From NCBI GenBank assembly GCA_963753135.1, contig CAVWBA010000024.1, positions 1 through 64,000 of the forward strand: a DNA stretch of 64,000 nt. The letters run 5' to 3'. Every line of letters starts with the position of its first letter. Positions within the stretch are counted from its first letter, which is position 1. This DNA is from Roseiarcus sp963753135. Lineage in GTDB: Bacteria > Pseudomonadota > Alphaproteobacteria > Rhizobiales > Beijerinckiaceae. Shown here in pieces: positions 28,694 through 38,600 of the stretch. A model generated the notes under the pieces. The model made no database searches, was not told where the DNA came from, and was given only the letters and a program-made list of their open reading frames with translations. Both the position numbers and the translations under genes were made by a program.

Positions 28694-30145
28694 TCACACG
28701 TACTTGATCGTGGTGAACATGCCAGCGTCTAGGTGGTAGAGCAGGTGGCAATGGATGGCCCACCAGCCCGGATTGTTGGCGTCGAAGGCCACGGTCACCC
28801 GACGCTTCGGCGGGACCAGGATGGTGTCGCGCACCGCGCCAGGAAATCGCTCGCCGTCGACCTCCACCACTTGAAACTCATGCCCGTGCAGATGCATCGG
28901 ATGGGGCATCGGCGTCTTGTTGACGAAGACGAGCTCGACCCGCTCGCCCTCGGCCACTTGCAGCGGCGGAACGTCCTTGTTCCACGCAACGTTGTTGATC
29001 GACCAGATATAGCCGGCCATTTCGCCCGTGAGGTTGAGCGTATGGACGCGATCGGCCTTGCGCGGCGGTAAGGGCTTCTCGGCGCGCAAGGTCCGTTCGA
29101 GATCGAGCGTCAGCGCCGGAGAGGCCATGTCCGCCGCGCCTGCGATTCGGCCGACCGGAGCGCCGCCCGCGACCAGAATGATTCCGGTCTGGCTCCGCTC
29201 GCCCTCGAGCTGGGCGAGCACCGGATAGGCGCCCGACCCAGGCGGGAGCTCAAGACGAATATCGAGCCGCTGGGCGACCGCGACCGGAAAGCTTCGCCCG
29301 CGGACGGGCGCGATCGCGAAGCCATCGACGGCGATCAGTTCGCCCTCGAGCGCGCCAAGCCCGACATGATAGGCGCTCATCGCTGAGCTGTTGATGATGC
29401 GCAGGAGCACCCGGGCGCCCGGCTCGACCTTGACGATTTCGGGATCGGCGAGCGTGCGGTCATTGGCGAGGAAGGCGTCGTACTTGACGTCGTTGAGATC
29501 GGGCGCCGCTTGGCTTGCCCCTGTCGGGGTCCCTGCCTTCATGCTCGACATCGAAGCCATCGCTCCCGCCGGCGGCTTCGCCATGCCGGCCATCGAGCCC
29601 GACTTCTTCAGATTTTCGAAGATCTGTTCCGCCGGCGTGAAGCTGAAATCGGCCAGCATCACCACCACTTCCTGCTCGTCCGGCCGGTCGCGCTCATCGT
29701 GGATGATGAGCGGCGCCGCCATCAGCCTCTGCTCCTGCAGCCCCTGATGCGAGTGCATCCAGAACGTGCCGCCGAAGCGCAACGGGAAGTCGTAATCGGC
29801 GCTGCCGCCCGAAGGGATTGGCGGTCCGGAAATCCCCGGCACCCCGTCCTGCCGCCACGGCGGCGTCATCCCATGCCAATGGATGAGGCTCGCCTCGTCG
29901 ATGCGGTTCTCGACGCGAACACGGAAAGGCTTGCCCACTTCGGTGGTGAGGCCAAAGGTCCCGTTCGGTTGCCGGATGCCATAGACCGACGCCGGTTTGC
30001 CGTTCACCTCGATGTCGCGCCGCTCGAGCCGCAGGATCGTCGGCGCCGCTGCGGCGCTGTCCGTCGAGTTTTGGGCTCGGGCGAGGATCGGGGGCGCGGC
30101 CAGGGCCGCCGCGCCGCCGGCAAGAAGCGCCCGTCGGGACAGCAT
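28694..30145 (-). CDS. Multicopper oxidase, Tat-exported
   Basis: A 483-residue laccase-like multicopper oxidase, probably periplasmic. The start SRRALLAGGAAALAAP is a twin-arginine-type leader; ATG 30145 is chosen because AAGGAGG stands before it. The four copper-ligand motifs are present: LIHWHGMTPP, FWMHSHQGLQ, HPMHLHGHEF, and HCHLLYHLDAGM, whose Cys is the type 1 ligand and whose Met completes it. A Met-rich insert (residues about 190-220, with MAGM and MASMSSMKAG) resembles those of copper-resistance oxidases of the CopA/CueO kind. Oxidation of Cu(I) or phenols is likely but the substrate is inferred. Confidence 0.93.
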   Translation of the reverse strand: MLSRRALLAGGAAALAAPPILARAQNSTDSAAAAPTILRLERRDIEVNGKPASVYGIRQPNGTFGLTTEVGKPFRVRVENRIDEASLIHWHGMTPPWRQDGVPGISGPPIPSGGSADYDFPLRFGGTFWMHSHQGLQEQRLMAAPLIIHDERDRPDEQEVVVMLADFSFTPAEQIFENLKKSGSMAGMAKPPAGAMASMSSMKAGTPTGASQAAPDLNDVKYDAFLANDRTLADPEIVKVEPGARVLLRIINSSAMSAYHVGLGALEGELIAVDGFAIAPVRGRSFPVAVAQRLDIRLELPPGSGAYPVLAQLEGERSQTGIILVAGGAPVGRIAGAADMASPALTLDLERTLRAEKPLPPRKADRVHTLNLTGEMAGYIWSINNVAWNKDVPPLQVAEGERVELVFVNKTPMPHPMHLHGHEFQVVEVDGERFPGAVRDTILVPPKRRVTVAFDANNPGWWAIHCHLLYHLDAGMFTTIKYV

Positions 30146-30432
30146 GGAAGGCCTCCTTGGAACTCGCTTTCGCAATGGCGGGCAGCGCGCTTGACGATTA
30201 CCAGAGGTTCTATTCGGAGTGAAACTGATAGCGACCGGAGATTGCAGCCGCATGACGCGACGCTCGGCAGGCGGGTGTCCGGGCCGCTGATCGGGCGCGC
30301 CAAAAGCTCACGGCGATTGACTTCCCGCCCTTTCTGACCCATGTCTAAGAGTCCGCAGAGCGTGGCTCTGAGCGGGGGGATTGCGTGCGTCCTTGAGGCG
30401 ACGGCGCGTCTTCAAACGCCAACAAGAGGAGT

Positions 30433-30978
30433 GTGGCCATTCGTCGACCTATGAAGGCAACCGCGGCGCCGGAGAAGGGCGGGCCGCGCACCAATCGCGA
30501 CATTCGCGCCGTTCAAGTCCAACTTATTGACGCCGAGGGGCACAATCGCGGCGTCGTCAATCTCACAGACGCCCAGCAGCTCGCCGACGAGGCCTCGCTC
30601 GATCTGGTCGAAATCGTCCCCAACGCCACCCCGCCGGTCTGCAAGATCCTGGATTTCGGGAAGTATCGCTTTCTCGAGCAGAAGAAGTCCTCGGAAGCGC
30701 GCAAGCGTCAGAAGGTGGTCGAGGTCAAGGAGATCAAGCTTAGGCCTGGGATCGACGACCACGACTACGAAGTGAAGATGCGCTCCGTGCGCCGGTTCTT
30801 CGACGAGGGCGACAAGGTCAAGGTGACGCTGCGCTTTCGCGGCCGCGAGATGGCCCACCAGGACATCGGCTTCAAGCTCCTGCAGCGGGTCAAGACCGAA
30901 ACGGCGCCCATCGCCAAGGTCGAGGCCGAACCGCTGATGGAAGGCCGTCAGATGACGATGGTGCTGGCGCCGAAGTAA
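30433..30978 (+). CDS. infC: Translation initiation factor IF-3
   Basis: A 181-residue initiation factor that keeps the 30S subunit free and checks the start codon. The N-domain reads NRDIRAVQVQLIDAEGHNRG and LDLVEIVPNATPPVCKI; the linker is Lys-rich; the C-domain has KEIKLRPGIDDHDYEVKMRS and VKVTLRFRGREMAHQDIG. It starts with GTG at 30433, giving MAIRRPMK, the usual alphaproteobacterial opening, with AAGAGGA before it. The genes rpmI and rplT, which often follow infC, are not here; an MFS gene does. Confidence 0.96.
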   Translation: MAIRRPMKATAAPEKGGPRTNRDIRAVQVQLIDAEGHNRGVVNLTDAQQLADEASLDLVEIVPNATPPVCKILDFGKYRFLEQKKSSEARKRQKVVEVKEIKLRPGIDDHDYEVKMRSVRRFFDEGDKVKVTLRFRGREMAHQDIGFKLLQRVKTETAPIAKVEAEPLMEGRQMTMVLAPK

Positions 30979-31078
30979 CAGTTGACGGCTTTTTGATCGC
31001 GCCGGACGGGAAATATCCGCCCGCGAATTGACAATGAGGCGCCGAAGCGCCCATATATTCGCCACACCTGACATGAAG

Positions 31079-31101
31079 GGCCGCCTTGGCGGCCTAATTT
31101 T
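31079..31101 (+). terminator. Rho-independent terminator after infC
   Basis: GGCCGCC, TT, GGCGGCC form a compact 7-bp stem with a two-base loop, followed by TAATTTTT. It ends about 100 bases after infC and 45 bases before the MFS gene. Alternatively it could be a leader attenuator for the MFS gene, since AT-rich promoter-like bases (TTGACA at 31028-31033, TATATT at 31054-31059, 20 apart) precede it. Confidence 0.8.
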
Positions 31102-31146
31102 TGGGACGGCGCGCGAATCGAGTCGCGCCGCCCGGGGACGAGGCCT

Positions 31147-32379
31147 GTGACGACTGCGCCGACATATGCTGACGCCTCTGCGACAAGCCGTCGCGCCGTG
31201 GGGACAGCGACGCTTGGCATACTCATCGCGCTCAGCGCCTCGCACATGCTGAACGACATCATGCAGTCGCTCGCCTCGGCGCTTTATCCCGTCTTCCGTC
31301 AGCGCTTCGCGCTGAGCTTTTTCCAAGTCGGCGTCATCACCTTCGTCTTCCAGCTCACCGCCTCCTTTCTTCAACCGGTGATCGGCATGAGCCTGGACAA
31401 AAGGCCGCTGAATTTCATCCTGCCGGCAGGGATGGCTTTTACGCTGTTCGGCCTGGTGCTGCTGGCTTTCGCCGGCTCCTACCTCGGGATCCTGCTGTCG
31501 GTGGCGTTTGTCGGCATCGGCAGCGCCGTGTTTCACCCGGAGGCGTCGCGCGTCGCCCGCGCGGCCTCGGGCGGCCGGCACGGCTTCGCGCAAAGCCTCT
31601 TTCAGGTCGGCGGGAACTTCGGACAGTCGCTGGGCCCCTTGCTGGCGGCTTTCATCGTGGTCCCTTTCGGCCAGCATTCGGTGCTGATCTTCACGGCGCT
31701 GGCTTTGGCGGCGGTCGTGATTCTGACCGGCGTCAGCCGTTGGTACGCCGCCGTTCGCGCCCGGCCTCGCAAGGCGGCAGCGTCCGCGGGGCCGGCCCAT
31801 CCGCGTCGCGTCGTCCAGCGCACGCTTTTTGTGCTGATCGTGATGCTGTTCTCGAAGGTTCTCTACCTCTCCAGCCTCAACAGCTATTACACATTCTATC
31901 TGATCCAGACTTTCGGCGTGTCGATTCAAGGCTCACAGGTGCTGCTGTTCGTATTCCTCGCCTCCGTCGCCGCAGGCACGTTCCTCGGCGGCCCGCTGGT
32001 CGATCGGTTTGGCGCGAAATTTGTGATCTGGGGCTCGATCCTCGGCGTTCTGCCCTTCACCCTGCTGCTGCCCCATCTCGGGCTTGTGGGCACCGTCATC
32101 AATTCCATCGCGATTGGCCTTATCATCTCGTCGGCCTTCTCGGCGATGATCGTCTATGCGCAGGAATTGACCCCCGGCAATGTCGGGGCGGTGGCGGGAT
32201 TGTTCTTCGGCCTGAGCTTCGGCCTCGGCGGCGTCGGGGCGGCGCTGCTCGGCATGCTGGCCGACAAGACGAGCCTCACCTTCGTCTATCATGTCTGCGC
32301 GTTCCTGCCGGCGGTCGGCCTCCTGGGCGGCTTCCTGCCGTCCGCGCCTGGCAGGGCGGTCGTGACGAAGGCGGCTTGA
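31147..32379 (+). CDS. MFS transporter, fosmidomycin-resistance (Fsr) type
   Basis: A 410-residue major-facilitator exporter with 12 predicted membrane segments. It resembles the Fsr group: SASHMLNDIMQSLASALYPV in the first helix, the loop GSAVFHPEASRVARAASGGR followed by FAQSLFQVGGNFGQSLGP, and AGTFLGGPLVDRFGAKFV after helix 8. Such proteins export drugs or metabolites by proton exchange. It starts with GTG at 31147 with GAGG nearby. It stands just after the infC terminator and before a broken dioxygenase gene; no link between them is evident. Confidence 0.9.
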   Translation: MTTAPTYADASATSRRAVGTATLGILIALSASHMLNDIMQSLASALYPVFRQRFALSFFQVGVITFVFQLTASFLQPVIGMSLDKRPLNFILPAGMAFTLFGLVLLAFAGSYLGILLSVAFVGIGSAVFHPEASRVARAASGGRHGFAQSLFQVGGNFGQSLGPLLAAFIVVPFGQHSVLIFTALALAAVVILTGVSRWYAAVRARPRKAAASAGPAHPRRVVQRTLFVLIVMLFSKVLYLSSLNSYYTFYLIQTFGVSIQGSQVLLFVFLASVAAGTFLGGPLVDRFGAKFVIWGSILGVLPFTLLLPHLGLVGTVINSIAIGLIISSAFSAMIVYAQELTPGNVGAVAGLFFGLSFGLGGVGAALLGMLADKTSLTFVYHVCAFLPAVGLLGGFLPSAPGRAVVTKAA

Positions 32380-32597
32380 GGCGCGCGGCGCGAGCCGCTC
32401 CGCCCTTTCAGGAAAGCCAGCGCGAAGCCGTCAGTTGCAGCGGCGAGCCTCTTGACGGCCGAATCCGCGGCGCGAGCCGTAAGCTCACGGAGCTTCGTTC
32501 TTCCTCCGGAATGCTCGCAGAGAAGGATCGGGCACGGAATTTGCTCGGCCCCCACGGCCGCGCGACGCGACGCCAAGACCCGCCTGATGGAGACGAC

Positions 32598-33579
32598 GTG
32601 CTTCTCGACGTTCCGGTGATCGATGTCGCCCCGTTTCGCGCCGGGGGCGCCGCGGCGCGCCAGGCCGTCGCCGACGAGGTCGGCCGCGCCGTCAACGATA
32701 TCGGCTTTCTGGTCATCACCGGCCACGGGATCGATCCGGACCTGGTGGCCGAGGTGCAGGCGGTCTCGACCGCCTTCTTCGACCTGCCGGAGGAGGAGAA
32801 GCGGAAGGTTCTGCGCCCCGCGCCCGGCGTGACGCGGGGCTATATACCTCTCGAAGCCGAGAGCGTGGGCCGAAGTCAGGGCGTGGACGCGCCGGGCGAC
32901 CTGAACGAGAGCCTGATGATCGGGCCCGTCGACGTGTCGGAGGACCCCTATTACACGGCGCCGGAAGCGGGCCGCCACTTCCATCCGAATCTGTGGCCGG
33001 GCCGGCCGGAGGCGCTGCGGCCGGCTTACGAAGCCTATTTCCGCGCCATGGGCAGGCTCGCCGAGGACCTGATGGCGATGTTCGCGCTGGCGCTCGATCT
33101 GCCCGAGCCGTTCTTCGCGGACAAGATCGACCGCCACATCAGCCGCCTGCGCGTGCGCAACTATCCTGCGCCGACCGCGCCTCCAAAGCCGGGGCAATTG
33201 CGCGCGGGCGCGCATTGCGACTATGGCTCGCTGACGATCCTGCGCACGGAGGACAAGCCGGGCGGCCTGCAAGTGCTCAATCATGCGGAGGAGTGGGTCG
33301 ACGTTCCCGTCGCGCCCGACAGCTTCATCATCAACATCGGCGAACTGATGGCGCGCTGGACGAATGAACGCTGGCGGGCCAACCTGCATCGCGTCGTCAA
33401 TCCGCCGGCGGACAAGGCGGAGGTCGAGCCGGCGCCTGTCGCTCGTGTTCTTCCACAATCCGAATTACGACACGCCCGTCGCGGCTCTGCCAGGCACGAC
33501 GAACGGCGAGAAGCCGAAATATCCGCCCACGACCTCGGGCGAGCATTTGCAGAGGCAATTCGTCCGCACGCAGGTGTGA
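32598..33579 (+). pseudogene. 2OG-Fe(II) oxygenase, isopenicillin-N-synthase-like, frameshifted
   Basis: A non-haem iron dioxygenase of the isopenicillin N synthase / flavanone-oxidase fold. The N-terminus reads VPVIDVAPF and AVNDIGFLVITGHGID; the iron ligands are His and Asp of GAHCDYGSLTI and the His of NLHRVVNPP. After NPPADKAEVE (about 33430) the frame must change to read RRLSLVFFHNPNYDTPV, which restores the RxS 2-oxoglutarate-type motif, ending at 33579. The start is unsettled: GTG 32598 fits the family, an in-frame ATG at 32511 would add 29 poorly conserved residues, and ATG 32587 lies in another frame. The substrate is unknown. Confidence 0.82.
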
Positions 33580-33665
33580 ATGACGGAGGGCCGCTTTCAG
33601 CGGCGCTCCCAGCAGATGCCCGGGGGCCGCAGACGCCTTTCTGCAGCCATAATCGCGGCGCTTCG

Positions 33666-33687
33666 TGAGAATGAACGTTCATTCTCA
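33666..33687. promoter_or_regulatory. Perfect 22-bp palindromic operator before the TetR gene
   Basis: TGAGAATGAAC followed by GTTCATTCTCA is a perfect palindrome ending 11 bases before the tetR ATG at 33699. TGAATGTTCATT-like palindromes are typical binding sites of AcrR/TetR repressors, so autoregulation of this gene and the efflux operon behind it is likely. Confidence 0.85.
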
Positions 33688-33698
33688 TTGGCCCCGCC

Positions 33699-34349
33699 AT
33701 GTCGTTGACCGCCCCATCCATTGGGCGCCGCACCGCCGAAGCCGAGCGGCGCCTTCGGATTCTCGAGGCGGCCGAACGCGCCTTCGTCCGCAACGGCTTT
33801 CACGCAACGACCATGCACCATGTCGCAGACGAAGCCGACATGAGCGCGGGCAATCTCTACCGCTATTTCGCCTCCAAGGAAGCGATCGTCGAGGGTCTGT
33901 GCGAGCTTGACCAGGCGGAGCGGGCCCAGGCTTTCGCCGACCTGATGGCGGATCATCGTCAGATCATGCAGGCGCTTTGCGACGCCTTGCGCCGGCACGT
34001 GCTCGCCAAGCCGCCGGAGAAAGCGCGGCTCCTGGTCGAGATCTGGTCGGAAGCCGGCCGCAATCCCCGGGTGGCCGCGATAATCGCCGCGATCGACGCC
34101 GACGTGCTTGGGGGCCTGGAGAAACTCATTGAAGCGGCGAAAGCGGCTGGAGCGGCCTCTCCCCGGCTCGACCCCCGTTTCGGCGCCCGGTTCTTCCTCA
34201 CCTTCGTAGCGGGCCTCTTCAAGCGCATCGCGATCGAACATGATTTCGATCCCGAAGCTGAGACGCCGATGGCGGTCGGCGTCCTCAAGGCGCTGTTGGC
34301 CGGGGCGCTGTCCCCCGATCCGGCCGCTCCGGGCGAGGAGCCGCGGTGA
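33699..34349 (+). CDS. TetR/AcrR family transcriptional regulator
   Basis: A 216-residue repressor. Its N-terminal helix-turn-helix is ILEAAERAFVRNGFHATTMH and VADEADMSAGNLYRYFASKE, the classical TetR signature ending in LYRYF; the C-terminal ligand domain is Ala-rich and less conserved. It sits directly behind a perfect palindrome and its stop overlaps the start of the RND adaptor gene (TGATG), so it is the first gene of an efflux operon and probably represses it until a toxic compound binds. Confidence 0.92.
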   Translation: MSLTAPSIGRRTAEAERRLRILEAAERAFVRNGFHATTMHHVADEADMSAGNLYRYFASKEAIVEGLCELDQAERAQAFADLMADHRQIMQALCDALRRHVLAKPPEKARLLVEIWSEAGRNPRVAAIIAAIDADVLGGLEKLIEAAKAAGAASPRLDPRFGARFFLTFVAGLFKRIAIEHDFDPEAETPMAVGVLKALLAGALSPDPAAPGEEPR

Positions 34350-35609
34350 TGCGGCGGACCGTAATCATCCTCGTCACTGCCGCGGCCGCCGCGCTCGGCG
34401 GCGTCTGGACGGCGAGCGCGGTCGCGCCATGCGCCCTGCCCCGCGCGCTCATGGAGAAATTCGCCGCCGGCAAAGCGGCCAATTGCCCTGGCTCCGCCGC
34501 GGCCGCGGCGGAAACGCCGCGCGTGGTCGAGCCGCCGGCGGTCACCGTGGTTCCGGCGGTCAAGCGCGAGTTTGTCGATCGCCTGTTCGTCTCGGGCACG
34601 CTTGTTGCGCGCGAGGAGGCGCAGGTCGCGGCCCGCATCGACGGGCTCGCCATCGTCGAGCTCGACGCCGAGGACGGCGACCGGGTGAAGGAAGGGTCAG
34701 GTGCTCGCTCGCCTCGATCGCAGCCAACTGGACGCGCTGCTCGCCGAAAACGACGCGGCGACCAAGCGCGCGGACGCGGCGATTGATCAGGCGAAGAGCC
34801 TGATCGCGCAGTCTCAGGCGCAAGTGCAATTCGCGACCGCCGATTTCGATCGCGCGCATAAGCTTGAGGCGGGAGTCATGGCCGCGTCCACCGTCGAGCA
34901 GCGCGAGATGGCGATGAAGACGGCGCAGGCCCAGCTTGCCGCCGCTCAGTTTGCGCTTGGCGTCGCCGAGGCCGACCGCAAGAGCCGCGACGCGGAGCGG
35001 CAGGAGCTTCTGGTGCGCATCGACCGGACCGAGGTGAAGGCGCCCGTGGCCGGGGTCGTCAGCCGCCGGTCGGCCCGGCTGGGGGCCTCCGCCTCCACCT
35101 CGGGCGAGCCGCTGTTTCGCATCATCGAGGACGGCGCGGTCGATCTCGAGGCCGACGTGCCCGAGCAAGAGCTCGCCCGGCTCGCCGTCGGCATGCCGGC
35201 CGAACTCAAGCTGCCGGGCGTCGAGGGCGCGGTCTCGGGCCGCGTCCGTCTGGTGAACCAGGAGGTCGACAAGGCGAGCCGCACCGGCAAGGTCCGGATC
35301 GCGCTTGGCGACGTTTCGCGCGCCCATGTCGGCGCCTTCGCCTCGGGCCAGGTTGAACTCGCCCGCCGCATGGGGGTCGGCGTTCCGGCGACCGCCTTGG
35401 AGCGGGATGGCGATGAGGCGCGCCTCGACGTCGTGCGCGACGGCAAGGTCGAGGTGCGGCAGGTGAAGGCCGGCGTCACCGACGGCGGTTGGGTGGAAAT
35501 CCAGGCGGGCGTCGCCGATGGCGAAGGCGTGGTCGAACGCGCCGCCGCTTTCCTGCGCGCAGGCGACCGGGTGCGCCCGACGCCCGAAGCGACCGCAGCC
35601 AACGGTTAA
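34349..35609 (+). pseudogene. RND efflux periplasmic adaptor (MFP), one frameshift
   Basis: A membrane-fusion protein linking the inner-membrane RND pump to the outer membrane. ATG 34349 opens a signal-like segment (TVIILVTAAAAALGGVWTAS), then VVPAVKREFVDRLFVSGTLV and LDAEDGDRVKEG, the first half of the lipoyl domain. At about 34695 (GGGTCAGG, one base too many) the frame shifts to VLARLDRSQLDALLAENDA, the coiled-coil hairpin and the second half, VKAPVAGVVSRRSARLG, then the beta-barrel (GMPAELKLPG). The complete 420-residue layout is in two frames. If the shift is real, the pump has lost its adaptor. Confidence 0.88.
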
Positions 35610-35621
35610 GGGGCGACGAAG

Positions 35622-38600
35622 ATGCGCCTCAACGTCTCCGCCTGGTCGATCCGCAAGCCCATCCCTGCGATCGTCGCATTCGCGGTCTTGACGATCCTCG
35701 GCGTCATCAGCTTCCGGACGATGTCGATCACCCGGTTTCCGAACATCGACATTCCGATCGTTCAGGTGCTCATCACCCAGTCGGGCGCCGCGCCGTCCGA
35801 ACTCGAGTTGCAGGTGACGAAGAAGGTCGAGGACGCCGTCGCCAGTGTCAACGGCGTTTGGCACATCGTATCGACCGTCACCGACGGATCGTCGTCGACG
35901 ATCGTCCAATTCACGGTCGGATCGGTCGACATCGACCGCGCGCTCAACGACGTGAAGGATCAGATCGCCAAGATCCGCACCGATCTGCCAAGGACGATCG
36001 ACGAGCCCGTCATCAGCCGTGTCGATGTCGAAGGTTTGCCGATCGTGACTTACGCCGCCTCGGCGCCGGGGCTTTCGGTTGAACAATTGTCATGGTTCAT
36101 CGACGACACGGTCGCGCGCGACTTGCAAAGCATCCACGGCGTCGGCGAGGTCAAGCGCTTCGGCGGCGTCGATCGCGAGATCCGCGTCGCGCTCGATCCG
36201 GAGAAGCTCTTGGCTCTGGGGGTCACCGCCGCGACCGTCAACGAGCAGGTGCGGGCCGACAATGTCGATCTCGGCGGCGGCCGCGGCGAGCTTGCCGGCC
36301 AGGAGCAGGCGATCCGCACGCTCGCGGGCGCGCGAAAGCTGGAAGATCTGGCCGCGCTGCCGATCGCTCTGCCGGGGGGCCGCAGGGTCCGTCTCGACGA
36401 GCTCGGGACCGTCACCGACGGCGCGGCCGAGCCGCGCACCTTCACCCGCCTGTTCGACGCTCCGATCGTCGCCTTCGCCGTGACCCGCGCCAAGGGCGCA
36501 AGCGACGTGACTGTCGATGGTTTGATCGAGAAGCGGCTGGAGAAGATCGAGGCTGCGCATCCGGAGGTCAAATTCACCAAGGTCGACACCCAGGTCGACA
36601 GCGAGGTCGGCAATTATCATTCCACGATGGAGACGCTGATCGAGGGCGCACTCTTGGCGATCGTCGTCGTGTTCATCTTCCTGCGCGATTTGCGCGCGAC
36701 GCTGGTCACTGCCGTCGCCCTGCCGCTCTCGGTCATCCCGACCTTCTGGGCGATGGACGCCATCGGCTTCTCGCTCAACCTCGTGAGCCTACTTGCCATC
36801 ACGCTCGTCACCGGCATTCTGGTCGACGACGCGATCGTCGAGATCGAGAACATCGTGCGCCACATGCGCATGGGCAAGTCCGCCTATCGCGCTTCGCTGG
36901 AGGCGGCCGACGAGATCGGGCTCGCGGTGATCGCCATCTCGCTGTCGATCGCCGCGATCTTCTCGCCGGTGAGCTTCATGGGCGGCATCGCCGGACAATA
37001 TTTCCGTCAATTCGGCCTGACGGTCGCGATCGCGGTCATGTTCTCGCTGCTCGTCGCGCGTTTCGTGACGCCAGTGATCGCCGCCTATTTCCTGCGCGCC
37101 CCGCACGATCATGTACAAAAGGACGGCGCGGTGATGCGCTTCTATACGCGACTCGTGCGCGCGTCCGTCCGCCACCGGTGGCTGACCCTTTTCGCTGGCG
37201 CCTTGATCTTCGCCGGTTCGCTGTGGTCGACGCAATTGCTCCCGTCCGGATTCATCCCGCCCGACGACTACGGCCGGGCGCTCTTGGCGATCGAGCTGCC
37301 GCCCGGATCGCGGCTAGAGGACACCGACCGCGTGACGCGTGCGATTTCGGAGAAGTTGCGCGCCATGCCCGAGGTCCGCTCGGCGCTCATCTTCGGCGGC
37401 AAACTCCTCGGCGGCGCGGACGACGAGCCGCGCAAGGCGACGATCATCATCAATCTCGTGCCCAAGTCGAAGCGCGAGGCGTCGCAGCAGGACATGCAGC
37501 TCAAGATCGGCGCTCTCCTCGCCGATCAGCCCGACATCCGTTTCTGGTTCCTCAAGGATAACGGCCAGCGCGACCTGCAGCTCATCATCGCCGGACCCGA
37601 CATCAACGTCATCAACGACACCGCCAACCAGATCGCGAGCGAGATGCGGACGATTCCCACGATCGAAAATCCGATCTCGACCGCGGAGCTCGACCGGCCG
37701 GAATTGCGCATCGTGCCGAAGCCGCAGGTCGCGGCCGATCTCGGGGTCTCGACCGAAGCTTTGTCCGATACGATTCGCGTCGCCACGCTCGGCGACATCG
37801 ACGCCAATCTCGCCAAGTTCAACGCCGGCGATCGGCTGGTCCCGATCCGGGTCGAGCTTGACGAAGCCGCGCGCTCACGCCCAGGGCTCCTGCAGGATTT
37901 GCGCGTGCCCACGAGCGGCGGCGCGACAACGCCCTTGTCCGCGGTCGCGGACTTCTCGATCGCCCACGGACCAACCGCGATCAACCGCTACGATCGAACG
38001 CGGCGCGTGACGATCGAGGGCGATCTGCGCGGCGACTCGGCGCTCGGCGCCGCGGTCGCGGCGATCCGCGCTTTGCCGACCGCGAAGAATCTGCCTCCGG
38101 GTGTCGAAATTCGCGAGACCGGCGACGTCGAGATCATGAGCGAAGTGTTCGCTTCCTTCGCCGCGGCAATGGGCGCAGGCCTTATGATGGTCTACGGGCT
38201 CCTCGTGCTCTTGTTCGGCAGCTTCCTGCAGCCGATCACCATCCTGATCTCGCTGCCGCTTTCGATCGGCGGGGCGATCATCGCCTTGCTCATCACTCAC
38301 AAAGCGATGTCGATGCCGGTGGTGATCGGCATCCTGATGCTGATGGGCATCGTCACCAAGAACGCCATCATGCTAGTCGACTTCGCTGTCGAGGAGATCG
38401 GCCGCGGCACGCCGCGCACCCAGGCTCTGGTCGAAGCGGGCCGCAAGCGCGCGCGCCCGATCGTCATGACGACCATCGCGATGGCGGCGGGCATGTTCCC
38501 CTCGGCCTTGGGATTGGGCGACGGCGGCGGCTTCCGTTCGCCAATGGCGATTGCGGTAATCGGCGGCCTCATCATGTCGACGATGCTGTCGCTCGTTTTC

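Noticed and set aside
34560..36086. A 508-codon minus-strand frame opposite the RND adaptor and pump
   Set aside because: Shadow frame; low-complexity residues only.
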